Origin: Microcaldota archaeon
GTDB taxonomy: Archaea > Micrarchaeota > Micrarchaeia > Anstonellales > Anstonellaceae
Direction of reading: 5' to 3'
Assembly (NCBI GenBank): GCA_026414325.1
Contig: JAOAJF010000003.1
Location: 1 to 36,035 of the forward strand
Length of the DNA stretch: 36,035 nt
The first letter of the stretch is position 1; each line of letters begins with the position of its first letter. Position numbers and translations under genes: made by a program. Below the pieces are notes generated by a model. That model saw only the letters and a list, made by a program, of their open reading frames with translations, did not search any database and was not told the origin of the DNA. This document shows, one piece after another, positions 15,542 through 23,472 of the stretch.

Positions 15542-15547
15542 AGGTGA
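15542..15547 (+). promoter_or_regulatory. Ribosome-binding site deciding the TTG start of mvaS
   Basis: AGGTGA lies four bases upstream of TTG 15552. No ATG or GTG is in frame before the conserved VGIVGYG motif, so TTG is the start. TATA-like AAATTTAAAAA blocks near 15483 and 15515 suggest mvaS also has its own promoter. Confidence 0.6.
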
Positions 15548-15551
15548 GAAT

Positions 15552-16601
15552 TTGCAAAAGGTAGGAATTGTTGGCTATGGCTGTTATGTTCCAATCTATC
15601 GAATAAAGCCAGAGGAGATTGCTCGAGTTTGGGGAGAGGATGGAGAGAGAATAAAAAAGAGCCTCAATATTGAGCAAAAAGCTGTTCCAGATTTGGATGA
15701 GGATAGTGCTACCATGGCAGTAGAGGCAGCAAAAAATGCTCTTGTAATGGCACAAATTGATAGCCAAAATATAGATGCAATATATGTTGGTTCAGAATCT
15801 CACCCATATGCAGTAAAACCAACTGCCTCAATAGTTGCAGAAGCAATTAAAGCAACAGCAGATTTAACAGCAGCGGATTTGGAATTTGCCTGTAAAGCAG
15901 GGACTGCAGCTATTCAAATTAGTATGGGATTAGTACTTGCAGATATGGCTCAGTACGCATTAGCAATTGGTTCAGATACTGCACAAGGAAAACCATCTGA
16001 TGCTTTAGAGTATAGTGCAGGAGCAGGGGCAGCTGCTTTTATAATTGGAAAGAATAATTTGGTAGCTGAGATTGAAGCAACTTATTCTTTTACTACAGAT
16101 ACTCCAGACTTTTGGAGAAGGCAGCATGCTGAATTTCCAAGCCATGGAGGGAGATTTACTGGAGAGCCAGCTTATTTTAAACATATTCTTTCTGCCACAG
16201 GGGGTTTGTTTGAAAAATATGGTTATAGAGCAGATGACTTTGATTATTTTGTTTTTCATCAGCCAAATGGAAAGTTTCCACTTGAAGCTGCAGCAAAATT
16301 AGGTCTGGAGCCAAAAAAAGTTTTGCCTTCGCTAGTAACACCAAAAATTGGAAACACCTATTCGGCAGCTTCTTTAATAGGCCTTTGTGCTGTTTTGGAT
16401 AAGGCAAAGGCTGGAGAGAAGATATTGCTAACTTCTTTTGGCTCTGGAGCTGGTTCAGATAGCTTTGCAATAACAGTAACAGATAAAATTGAGCAAGCAA
16501 GACAAAGAGTGAAAAAAAATTTCGAATTTTACAACAAAAGAGAAGTTTTTATTGATTATGCAACATATGCCAAGTTAAAAAGAAAAATTAAAACCTTATA
16601 G
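15552..16601 (+). CDS. mvaS: Hydroxymethylglutaryl-CoA synthase, archaeal type
   Basis: The 349-residue enzyme has the archaeal length. Catalytic residues are visible: Glu82 in GSESHP, Cys114 in EFACKAGTAA (the acyl-enzyme Cys) and His236 in FVFHQPNG. It condenses acetoacetyl-CoA with acetyl-CoA to HMG-CoA for the mevalonate pathway that feeds archaeal ether lipids. It starts with TTG behind AGGTGA. The thiolase gene follows after 8 bp, then the DUF35 gene. In other archaea these three products form a complex that channels acetoacetyl-CoA, and this gene order is the hallmark of that system. Confidence 0.96.
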   Translation: MQKVGIVGYGCYVPIYRIKPEEIARVWGEDGERIKKSLNIEQKAVPDLDEDSATMAVEAAKNALVMAQIDSQNIDAIYVGSESHPYAVKPTASIVAEAIKATADLTAADLEFACKAGTAAIQISMGLVLADMAQYALAIGSDTAQGKPSDALEYSAGAGAAAFIIGKNNLVAEIEATYSFTTDTPDFWRRQHAEFPSHGGRFTGEPAYFKHILSATGGLFEKYGYRADDFDYFVFHQPNGKFPLEAAAKLGLEPKKVLPSLVTPKIGNTYSAASLIGLCAVLDKAKAGEKILLTSFGSGAGSDSFAITVTDKIEQARQRVKKNFEFYNKREVFIDYATYAKLKRKIKTL

Positions 16602-16609
16602 GTGAAAAG

Positions 16610-17779
16610 ATGAGAAAGGTTGCTATTGTTGGAGTTGGAATGACAAAGTTTGGAGAGGAATGGAACAGAGGATTTAGAGATTTAATACTAGAAGCAGGAA
16701 TAAAAGCTTTGGAAGATGCAAATCTTAGTGGAAAAGAAATAGATGCAATTTATTGTGGTACTATGGCTCCAGGGCCACTTATAGGCCAGGAGCATGCTGC
16801 TGCATTGTTAGCAGATTGGATGGGACTAAACCCAATTCCTTCTACAAGAGTAGAAGCTGCCTGTGCCTCAGGTGGAGTTGCCCTCAGACAGGGCTATTTG
16901 GCAGTTGCTTCTGGTTTACATGACTGCGTGGTTGTTGGAGGAGTAGAAAAAATGACTGATGTTCCTGGGCCAGATGTAATTAGTACATTAGGTGGAGCTG
17001 GAGACGAGGAATGGGAATTGTTTTTTGGTGCTACTTTTCCAGCAATTTATGCTCTTATGGCTAAAAGATATATGTATGAATTTAATGCTACTGAGGAGCA
17101 ATTAGCAGCAGTAGCTGTAAAAAATCATAAGCATGGAGCAAAAAATAAATATGCTCAATTTCAAAAAGAGATTGATATAAAAACTGTTCTCTCTTCTAAA
17201 GTAGTTGCCTGGCCTCTAAAGGTCTTTGATTGCTCGCCAATAACAGATGGGGCAGCAGCAGTAGTTCTAATGCCTCTTGAAAAAGCAAAAAAAATAGTAG
17301 AACAGCCAATAGAGATAGTTGCAAGTGCTCAGGCTTCAGATACATTAGCGCTTCATGATCGAGAAAGTCTAACTGAGTTAAAAGCAACAAAAATAGCTGC
17401 CAAAAAGGCTTTTGAACAAGCTGGTCTACAGCCAAAAGATGTAGATGTTGCAGAGGTTCATGACTGCTTTACAATTGCTGAAATACTTGCAATTGAAGAT
17501 ATTGGATTTTTTGAAAAAGGAAAAGGTGGCACAGCTGCAGAGAACTCTCTAACTGAGATAGGAGGTCAGATTCCTATAAACACTTCCGGTGGATTAAAAG
17601 CCTGCGGCCATCCAGTAGGTGCAACTGGAATAAAACAAGCAGTAGAGATAACTTGGCAGCTAAGAGAGCAGGCAAATTCTAGACAAGTAAAAGGAGCAAA
17701 AATAGGACTTACCCACAATGTAGGAGGCTCAGGTGCAACTTGTGTTATTCATATTATGAAAAATCCTGCTAAATTTTAA
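16610..17779 (+). CDS. Acetyl-CoA acetyltransferase (thiolase), mevalonate-complex type
   Basis: The 389-residue thiolase-fold enzyme has the acylated Cys85 in VEAACASGG, the His of VAEVHDCFT, and the C-terminal GGLKACGHPVGATG with the second catalytic Cys/His pair. It makes acetoacetyl-CoA, which is handed directly to HMG-CoA synthase encoded just upstream. It starts at ATG 16610 behind AGGTGAAAAG. Length and motifs match the archaeal thiolases of the HMG-CoA synthase complex rather than bacterial degradative thiolases or SCP2-type proteins. Confidence 0.94.
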   Translation: MRKVAIVGVGMTKFGEEWNRGFRDLILEAGIKALEDANLSGKEIDAIYCGTMAPGPLIGQEHAAALLADWMGLNPIPSTRVEAACASGGVALRQGYLAVASGLHDCVVVGGVEKMTDVPGPDVISTLGGAGDEEWELFFGATFPAIYALMAKRYMYEFNATEEQLAAVAVKNHKHGAKNKYAQFQKEIDIKTVLSSKVVAWPLKVFDCSPITDGAAAVVLMPLEKAKKIVEQPIEIVASAQASDTLALHDRESLTELKATKIAAKKAFEQAGLQPKDVDVAEVHDCFTIAEILAIEDIGFFEKGKGGTAAENSLTEIGGQIPINTSGGLKACGHPVGATGIKQAVEITWQLREQANSRQVKGAKIGLTHNVGGSGATCVIHIMKNPAKF

Positions 17780-17794
17780 GCTCGAGGTGAAAAA

Positions 17795-18190
17795 ATGACA
17801 AATATAGCAATTACCTGGAGAAGAATACCAGAAAGATATTGTATTATTGGCTCGATTTGTAAAACTTGTTCTACTAAATATTTTCCTTTAAGAAAATTTT
17901 GTCCAAAATGTAGAAGAAAGGGAAAGATGGAACGCTATCAATTTAGCCCAAGAGGAACAATTTATTCTTATACTAAAGTTTATGCTCCACCTGCAGGCTT
18001 TGAGCTTGAAGCCCCTTACATTTTAGCGATAGTAAAATTAGATGAAGGACCGATGCTTAGTGCACAAATTGTAAACACCCAAAATGTTGAAATAGGCGAT
18101 AGGGTAGAAATGGTTTTTAGAGTTATAAAAAGAGATGAGCCAGAAGGATTAATTCATTATGGCTACAAGTTTGAAAAAATAACAGACTAA
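17795..18190 (+). CDS. DUF35 zinc-ribbon/OB-fold protein of the thiolase-HMGS complex
   Basis: The 131-residue protein has a rubredoxin-like zinc ribbon (Cys22, Cys25, Cys36, Cys39: ICKTC and FCPKC) followed by an OB-fold from residue about 48 (RGTIYSYTKVYAPPAGFE). DUF35 proteins bridge thiolase and HMG-CoA synthase and help form the shared CoA-binding site. The gene starts at ATG 17795 behind GAGGTGA, 15 bp after the thiolase stop, completing the operon. The OB domain is full length. Confidence 0.93.
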   Translation: MTNIAITWRRIPERYCIIGSICKTCSTKYFPLRKFCPKCRRKGKMERYQFSPRGTIYSYTKVYAPPAGFELEAPYILAIVKLDEGPMLSAQIVNTQNVEIGDRVEMVFRVIKRDEPEGLIHYGYKFEKITD

Positions 18191-18265
18191 AATAAATATT
18201 CTAAATTAAAAAATAGGGTAGAAAAAATAAGAAAAAGAAAAAAGAAAAATTGTTTAGTTCTAGCT

Positions 18266-18287
18266 AAATTTGTTTTAAATTTGTTTT
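18266..18287. repeat. Short tandem direct repeat at a convergent gene end
   Basis: The 11-mer AAATTTGTTTT occurs twice in direct succession, spanning the stop codon region of the 523-aa gene. Together with the A/T-rich 84-bp gap it may serve as an oligo-T terminator region for the converging transcripts. It is short and could be chance in such AT-rich DNA. Confidence 0.3.
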
Positions 18288-19846
18288 TCTAGCTCCTTTA
18301 GCTCAGAGTAGAGAGAAGCGTATTTTTTCTCTTGTACTTTTGCGCTTTTTAGTGATTGAATAGAATTTAATTGTTTTTCTGCTTTTTCTATTTTCTCTAA
18401 AATATAGTCTATTTTGTTCTCATCCTGTAGTTCATTAGCCTTATGAACAATGTTTTCAATTAGTGCGATTATATCTTCTTTTGTTACTTTATTTTTAAGA
18501 AGGGTGTTAATAAGATATTTTTCTGCTTCCTCTTTTGCCGATTGGATTATAGAATTTTCTATAATTTTTGTTTTTGCTAATTGTTCTTCTAATGAAGCTG
18601 TTTGTTGCTGGCTTGCAGTACTAGATGCTTGTTCCAAAGCTTTTTGTTTTTTGATAAAGCTATAAATCTCTTGAATCTGGAATGGATTTAGAACACCTTT
18701 TTGGTTTATTGTGTCCAAAATTGATTTTGCCCATTCATCTGTCCGATTTTTTAATAGAGCTAAGCCTTCTTGAATGGATGGAGTTATTTTCTCAACATAG
18801 TAAGAGCGTAAAGCAGTTAGATCTAAAATTGAAAGTGGGGTATTTTCTTCTATTCTTTGCAAGATTCTTTGAATATACTCTTTGTTTGCCTCATTTTCTT
18901 CTTTAGTAATTAGATCTTTTATAATTTCTACTGAGCCTTCAAACTCTTTTCTATCTACATAAGCAGCGAGCTCAAATATTTCTTGAGGAGTTGGATTATT
19001 TTTTGATAAAATTCCTAAAATTTTTCTTGCTTGATTTATTTTATTTTCATCTTTCTCTTCTCTTAACTCTTTTTCTGCATATAAAAATCCATTTTCAAAA
19101 ATATATTCATATCTAGAGCGTTGCATTACATAAAAATTCAGTCCTTGGATATCCTCTATACCCATATTTTTGTTGTTAATTAATTCCAAGATTGCTTTGG
19201 CAGTTTGTGCTAATGTTGGATTTTTTGATTTTAAATCCATTTTTGCAAACATTTGGGCAGATTCTAAAGTCTGATAGTATGCTCTTCTGCTCTGCAAATA
19301 TGCAGCTATTTCATTGATTTCATCATTAGTTAGCTCTTTCTTTTCTTGAATTTTTCTTTGTATTTTTTGATCAATTTCTTTTGCAAATTCTCTTACTATT
19401 TTGTATTCAGATTGTTTATCTTTTTCTATTACTTCAAAAAATTCATCTAATAGTTTTACTATTTGGTCCTTTAGAATATCTTCTAAATGTTTGCTTGGAG
19501 AAACTTGCAACTCGAGGTTTATAGGTTGAGCTTTTTCTTCTTTTTTATTTTCTTGTTTCTCAAGATGAAGGTTTAGAACTATCTCTAAAAATTTTTCAGA
19601 TAAAAATAGCTTAGATACTTCTGTTAAAGAATTTGGAAAAAGGTTTAGAGAGCCATTGGTGTTTAAAGCAACTATCCCCCCTCTTTTTAATTTTTTTGCT
19701 ATTTTTAGGGCTTGGCTTTCGCTAAGACCGTATAGGCGTGAAAGATAGCTGGAAAGATTTTGCTCCAAGCTTTTATTTCTATCAAAATCTACTTCGATAA
19801 GGTTTAAAGATTTAAATAATTCCACATATTTTTCTGGATTCATCAT
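18275..19846 (-). CDS. Large helical hypothetical protein, 523 aa
   Basis: No family is recognised. The protein is almost all alpha-helical and highly charged, with many Gln, Lys and Glu. Residues 1-95 look like a globular domain with a winged-helix or SAM-like feel (ESQALKIAKKLKRGGIVALN). From about residue 130 to the end it consists of irregular helical repeats about 60-70 residues long, each with an Asn-Pro or Thr-x-x-(D/E)I start (LTNDEINEIAAYLQSR, NPTPQEIFELAAYVDR, LNPFQIQEIYSFIKKQ), suggesting a solenoid. A coiled-coil tail ends in LYSELKELEKQI. There is no signal peptide or TM. The start is ATG 19846, with a TATA element about 24 bp upstream. It converges on the mevalonate operon. Confidence 0.75.
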   Translation of the reverse strand: MMNPEKYVELFKSLNLIEVDFDRNKSLEQNLSSYLSRLYGLSESQALKIAKKLKRGGIVALNTNGSLNLFPNSLTEVSKLFLSEKFLEIVLNLHLEKQENKKEEKAQPINLELQVSPSKHLEDILKDQIVKLLDEFFEVIEKDKQSEYKIVREFAKEIDQKIQRKIQEKKELTNDEINEIAAYLQSRRAYYQTLESAQMFAKMDLKSKNPTLAQTAKAILELINNKNMGIEDIQGLNFYVMQRSRYEYIFENGFLYAEKELREEKDENKINQARKILGILSKNNPTPQEIFELAAYVDRKEFEGSVEIIKDLITKEENEANKEYIQRILQRIEENTPLSILDLTALRSYYVEKITPSIQEGLALLKNRTDEWAKSILDTINQKGVLNPFQIQEIYSFIKKQKALEQASSTASQQQTASLEEQLAKTKIIENSIIQSAKEEAEKYLINTLLKNKVTKEDIIALIENIVHKANELQDENKIDYILEKIEKAEKQLNSIQSLKSAKVQEKKYASLYSELKELEKQI

Positions 19847-19865
19847 GTTAAAAATATTCAGCTAA

Positions 19866-19874
19866 TATTTAAAA
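19866..19874 (-). promoter_or_regulatory. TATA-like element of the 523-aa helical gene
   Basis: TTTAAATAT on the reverse strand is centred about 24 bp before ATG 19846, which supports the first of the two adjacent ATGs and a leaderless transcript. Confidence 0.4.
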
Positions 19875-19921
19875 AATTTTGCTTTATTTCTCTTCATTTG
19901 AAAAATTTTTAGAATCTTAAA

Positions 19922-19931
19922 GCTTAAATAC
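19922..19931 (+). promoter_or_regulatory. TATA-like element of the pyrD-pyrK-pyrC operon
   Basis: GCTTAAATAC is centred about 29 bp before ATG 19956. It is the only clear promoter-like block facing the pyr genes. Confidence 0.4.
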
Positions 19932-19955
19932 TTCTTTAATTCAATATAGTTATTA

Positions 19956-20849
19956 ATGATAGATTTAACTACTACTTTGTGTGGAATAAAGCTCTCTAAC
20001 CCATTAGTTCTTGCATCTGGTGTAAAGGGTACTGATAAAGAGATGCTAATTAGAATTGCTAAAGAAGGTGCAGGGGCAGTAACTTCAAAGTCTTGCTCAC
20101 TAGAGCCAAGAGAGGGGCATGAAAATCCTACAGTCTTAGATTATAAATATTATTTGATAAATGCTGTTGGGCTTTCCAATCCTGGTGTTGAAGAAGAAAT
20201 AAAAGAACTAGAATATGCTATTAAAAATTGCCCAGCACCAGTTATTGTCTCGATATATGAAAATAGTGTGGAGAGATTTGTGCTTTTAGCTAAAAAAATA
20301 GAAAAAATAAAACCTGTGATGATAGAGTTAGATGCTTCTTGTCCGAATGTAAAAGGCAAACTTTTTTGCTCTTGTGCAAGTTCTGCTGCTGAACTAGTCT
20401 CTGCAGTAAAAAAGGAGGTAAAAATTCCAATTTCTATTAAGCTTTCTGCAGCAGTTGCTGATATTGGCCAGATAGCAAAAGAATGCCAAGATGCAGGAGC
20501 AGATTGCATAACTGCAATTAATACCATTCCTTGTATGGCCATAGATGTTTGGGCAAGAAAACCGATACTTACAAATAAATATGGTGGCCTTTCAGGTCAG
20601 GCAATTTTTCCAATAGCTCTAAGAGCAGTAAATCAAATAAGAGAGTATTGCACAATACCAATAATCGGAGGGGGAGGAGTATATAGCGGAGAGGATGCTG
20701 CTGCAATGCTTATGGCTGGAGCAAATGCAGTAAGTGTAGGCTCTGCTCTCTATCGCTATAAATTTGCCTTTAGAAAAATCAAAAGAGAATTAATAGAATA
20801 TATGAGAAAAATGAATTTTGAAAAAATTTCGGATATAAAATTTGCTTAA
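19956..20849 (+). CDS. pyrD: Dihydroorotate dehydrogenase, class 1B catalytic subunit
   Basis: The 297-residue flavoprotein oxidises dihydroorotate to orotate. Class 1B is indicated by the catalytic base Cys129 in LDASCPNVKG, in place of the Ser used by class 2. Phosphate/FMN-binding motifs are also present: PIIGGGGVYSGEDAAAMLMAGA and VSVGSALYRY. It opens LTTTLCGIKLSNPLVLASG, a standard N-terminus. Class 1B enzymes are heterotetramers with PyrK, encoded 9 bp downstream, which passes electrons to NAD+. The gene stands first in a short pyr operon. A 130-codon antisense ORF is a shadow. Confidence 0.96.
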   Translation: MIDLTTTLCGIKLSNPLVLASGVKGTDKEMLIRIAKEGAGAVTSKSCSLEPREGHENPTVLDYKYYLINAVGLSNPGVEEEIKELEYAIKNCPAPVIVSIYENSVERFVLLAKKIEKIKPVMIELDASCPNVKGKLFCSCASSAAELVSAVKKEVKIPISIKLSAAVADIGQIAKECQDAGADCITAINTIPCMAIDVWARKPILTNKYGGLSGQAIFPIALRAVNQIREYCTIPIIGGGGVYSGEDAAAMLMAGANAVSVGSALYRYKFAFRKIKRELIEYMRKMNFEKISDIKFA

Positions 20850-20858
20850 GGGAGAAAA

Positions 20859-21638
20859 ATGCTTAGTCCATACAAAAGATTTGTAATTGTTAGAAAAAAA
20901 CAAGAAACAAAAAATGTTAGTTATATTAGTTTTGATAAAAATTTGAAAGCAAAACCAGGACAATTTGTAATGGTTTGGATAGACCAAGGAATAGAAAAAC
21001 CTTTCTCGGTTGCTAATTCCAAACCATTTGAATTAGCAGTTGCTGCAATAGGCCCTGGCTCAAACGCCCTTTGTGAAAAAAAAGAAGGCCAGGAAGTTTT
21101 TGTAAGAGGACCTTATGGAAAAGGATTTGACTATGTTGGAAAGCGCTGGCTTGTTGTTGGAGGAGGATATGGCTTTGCTCCATTAAGATTTCTAATTAAA
21201 GAGGGGCTTTTGAAAAATAAGAACTTGAAAGTAGATTGTGTTATTGGTGCAAGAGAGGGCCAATATCTTATGCAGCCTTTAGAGCATAAAGCAGTAAAAA
21301 CTATTTTTACCACCGATGATGGTTCAGTAGGATTAAAAGGTACAGTGTTAGTTGCTGTGGAAAAACTTATCAAACAAAATAAATACGATTGTATTTATTG
21401 TGCTGGTCCAGAAAAAATGATGAAAGCAGTTGCACTTTTAGCCCAAGAATATAAAATTCCCTCGCAACTTTCGATAGAAAGATATTATAAATGTGGATTT
21501 GGTATATGCGGTCATTGCTCTCTAAACGGATGGCTTTCTTGTTATGATGGGCCAACTATTTCTGGCCAGAAAGCTTTAGCATTGCCTGATTTTGGACTAT
21601 TTACTAAAGACAAAGCTGGAAGAAAAATAAAAATTTAA
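20859..21638 (+). CDS. pyrK: Dihydroorotate dehydrogenase electron transfer subunit
   Basis: The 259-residue protein has ferredoxin-reductase-type FAD (KPFSVANS) and NAD-binding (VVGGGYGFAPL, CAGPEKMM) regions. The C-terminal 2Fe-2S motif is Cys212-x4-Cys217-x2-Cys220-x7-Cys228. It carries electrons from the FMN of PyrD to NAD+. ATG 20859 lies 9 bp after pyrD behind a GGGAGA site. The length is normal for PyrK. Its presence confirms PyrD as class 1B. Confidence 0.95.
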   Translation: MLSPYKRFVIVRKKQETKNVSYISFDKNLKAKPGQFVMVWIDQGIEKPFSVANSKPFELAVAAIGPGSNALCEKKEGQEVFVRGPYGKGFDYVGKRWLVVGGGYGFAPLRFLIKEGLLKNKNLKVDCVIGAREGQYLMQPLEHKAVKTIFTTDDGSVGLKGTVLVAVEKLIKQNKYDCIYCAGPEKMMKAVALLAQEYKIPSQLSIERYYKCGFGICGHCSLNGWLSCYDGPTISGQKALALPDFGLFTKDKAGRKIKI

Positions 21639-21656
21639 AAACTGGAAGGTGAGAAA

Positions 21657-23018
21657 ATGATTATAAGATCTGGAAGAGTCTTTCTAAAAAATAAGCTTGT
21701 GGCTGCTTCAATTAAAATTTTGTCAGAAAAGATTCACTCAATTCATAGCTATAGCTATAGTGATGGAGATGAAATAATAGATTTTAAAGATAAGATAATT
21801 TTACCTGGAGCAATAGATGGGCATGTTCATTTTAGAGAACCTGAAGCGATAGCAAAGGAGGATTTTACAACCGGAAGTGCTGCTGCATTAGCTGGTGGAG
21901 TTTGTTCTATTTTAGATATGCCTTGTTATAATTCTCCACCAACAATTACCATTGGTGCACTCACAGAAAAGGAGCAAATTGCTGCAAGAAAATCTCTCTG
22001 TGATTTTGGTTTTCATTTTGGAGCTAGCCCCACAAATGTTGAATTAATAAAAAAGCTTCAGCCACCTTCACTAAAAGGATTTTTAACAAAAACAAACTCT
22101 CCTCTTACTCTAACAGAGGAGGACTTAAAAAAGCATTTTGCAATATACTTGCCACACTTGCCTTTTTTAGTTCATTGTGAAGATCAAAAAACCATTGACC
22201 AAAATAAGCTAAAATATAGTGAGCATCATAAAATCCGTTCGATTAAAGCAGCAGTTAGAGCAGTAAAAAACGTGAATTTGCTTGGAAGAAAATTTAAAAG
22301 AAGAGTTCATTTTTGCCACCTAACAACTGCAACAGAAGTATCAACAGCAAAAAGCCAGAATAAAAAGCTTTCAAAAGATTTGCCAGGACTATATCCAAAT
22401 TATTTTAGTTGTGAGGTTAGTCCTCACCATTTATTTTTATCCACTGCAGATATTAAAACCTTAGGAGTATATGCAAATGTAAATCCTCCTTTACGAGATA
22501 AAAAAGAAGTTGCAAAATTATGGAAAAAATTAAAATATGTAGATTGTATAGCAAGCGATCATGCTCCACATAGGATAGAGGACAAAGAAAATGGAGCAAG
22601 TGGTTTTCCTGGAGTGCAAACAATGGTACCATTAGTATTAGACGCTGTTTTAAATAAAAAATTAAAATTACAAGAGGCAGTTAGATTATTTTCTTCTGGT
22701 CCAGCAAAAGTATTTAATATTTATTATAAAGGAGAGATAAAAGAAGGCTATTTTGCTGATTTTATAGTTTTTGATCCAACTGCTAGTTGGCAGATAAAAG
22801 AGGAAGAGCTTTTTAGCAAATGCGGCTGGTCTCCATTTTTGAAAAGAACATTGAAGGGAAAAATTTATTGCACAATTCTAAGAGGGCAGCAGGCCTATTT
22901 GGATGGAAAAATATTGCTAAAAGCTGGTGAAGGAAAACCTCTTATTAGAACAAAACAAATAGGCCAAATACCATTATTTTTAAAAAAGCATTCAAAGGAG
23001 GCTTTTTTTAGTTTTTAG
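21657..23018 (+). CDS. pyrC: Dihydroorotase
   Basis: The 453-residue amidohydrolase has the type I dihydroorotase signature. The metal pair is His56-x-His58 in DGHVHFREPE, followed by a VHCED-type stretch, further His ligands (VHFCHLTT and SPHHLF), and the catalytic Asp in SDHAPH near residue 300. The C-terminal GEIKEGYFADFIVFDP is typical of the barrel-flanking beta sandwich. It closes carbamoyl-aspartate to dihydroorotate, the substrate of PyrD. An AAGGTGA site precedes ATG 21657. The other pyrimidine genes are not in the window. The gene converges on the pilin-like gene with a 10-bp gap. Confidence 0.93.
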   Translation: MIIRSGRVFLKNKLVAASIKILSEKIHSIHSYSYSDGDEIIDFKDKIILPGAIDGHVHFREPEAIAKEDFTTGSAAALAGGVCSILDMPCYNSPPTITIGALTEKEQIAARKSLCDFGFHFGASPTNVELIKKLQPPSLKGFLTKTNSPLTLTEEDLKKHFAIYLPHLPFLVHCEDQKTIDQNKLKYSEHHKIRSIKAAVRAVKNVNLLGRKFKRRVHFCHLTTATEVSTAKSQNKKLSKDLPGLYPNYFSCEVSPHHLFLSTADIKTLGVYANVNPPLRDKKEVAKLWKKLKYVDCIASDHAPHRIEDKENGASGFPGVQTMVPLVLDAVLNKKLKLQEAVRLFSSGPAKVFNIYYKGEIKEGYFADFIVFDPTASWQIKEEELFSKCGWSPFLKRTLKGKIYCTILRGQQAYLDGKILLKAGEGKPLIRTKQIGQIPLFLKKHSKEAFFSF

Positions 23019-23028
23019 AAAAACCCTG

Positions 23029-23472
23029 CTAATTTATTTTTATTTTTACTTTCCCAAATTCTGAACATTCTATAGTAACATAATAATAACCTGCAGGAAG
23101 CTCAAGAACATAGTCTGAGGCTAATTGCTCTGAGGGAAGCAAAAAATAAATTTCAAAATCAGAAGAATGAAGATGAGTTATAGTCCTTCCATCATCTGCT
23201 AGATAGGAGAGAAAAATTTCTTTATTTTTTAGTCCTAATTTTGAATTTATTGGAAAAAACAATTTTATTTGCATAGCACTAGTTGGCCCAGCACTAGCCA
23301 CAGCTTTTATTGCCTGTGCAAGACGAGAAAAGCTTTCAAAATTTTTTGACTGAAAGGCTAAAGAATTTTGGCCCTGTAGATTAAGCTGAACATATAAAAA
23401 GATTGGAGTAAGAAGAAATAAAAACAAGGCGATTACAACTAAAAATTCTATGGCTAACTGGCCTTTAGACAT
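23029..23472 (-). CDS. Class III signal peptide (type IV pilin-like) protein
   Basis: The 147-residue protein begins MSKGQLAIEF, a class III prepilin signal with the KGQxxxE motif. A hydrophobic segment follows directly (FLVVIALFLFLLTPIFLYVQL), the layout cut by EppA-type prepilin peptidase after Gly. The remainder is a beta-rich pilin-head-like domain ending in a short beta hairpin (KVKIKIN). The start is ATG 23472: a GGAGGG site lies about 8 nt upstream inside the preceding gene, whereas the in-frame start at 23490 would put six extra basic residues before the signal. The overlap with the CBS gene suggests translational coupling. It probably forms an adhesion pilus or pseudopilus subunit. 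Confidence 0.85.
   Translation of the reverse strand: MSKGQLAIEFLVVIALFLFLLTPIFLYVQLNLQGQNSLAFQSKNFESFSRLAQAIKAVASAGPTSAMQIKLFFPINSKLGLKNKEIFLSYLADDGRTITHLHSSDFEIYFLLPSEQLASDYVLELPAGYYYVTIECSEFGKVKIKIN

Noticed and set aside
16005..16500. Minus-strand ORFs across mvaS
   Set aside because: They run opposite the conserved synthase in other frames and carry no recognisable domain.
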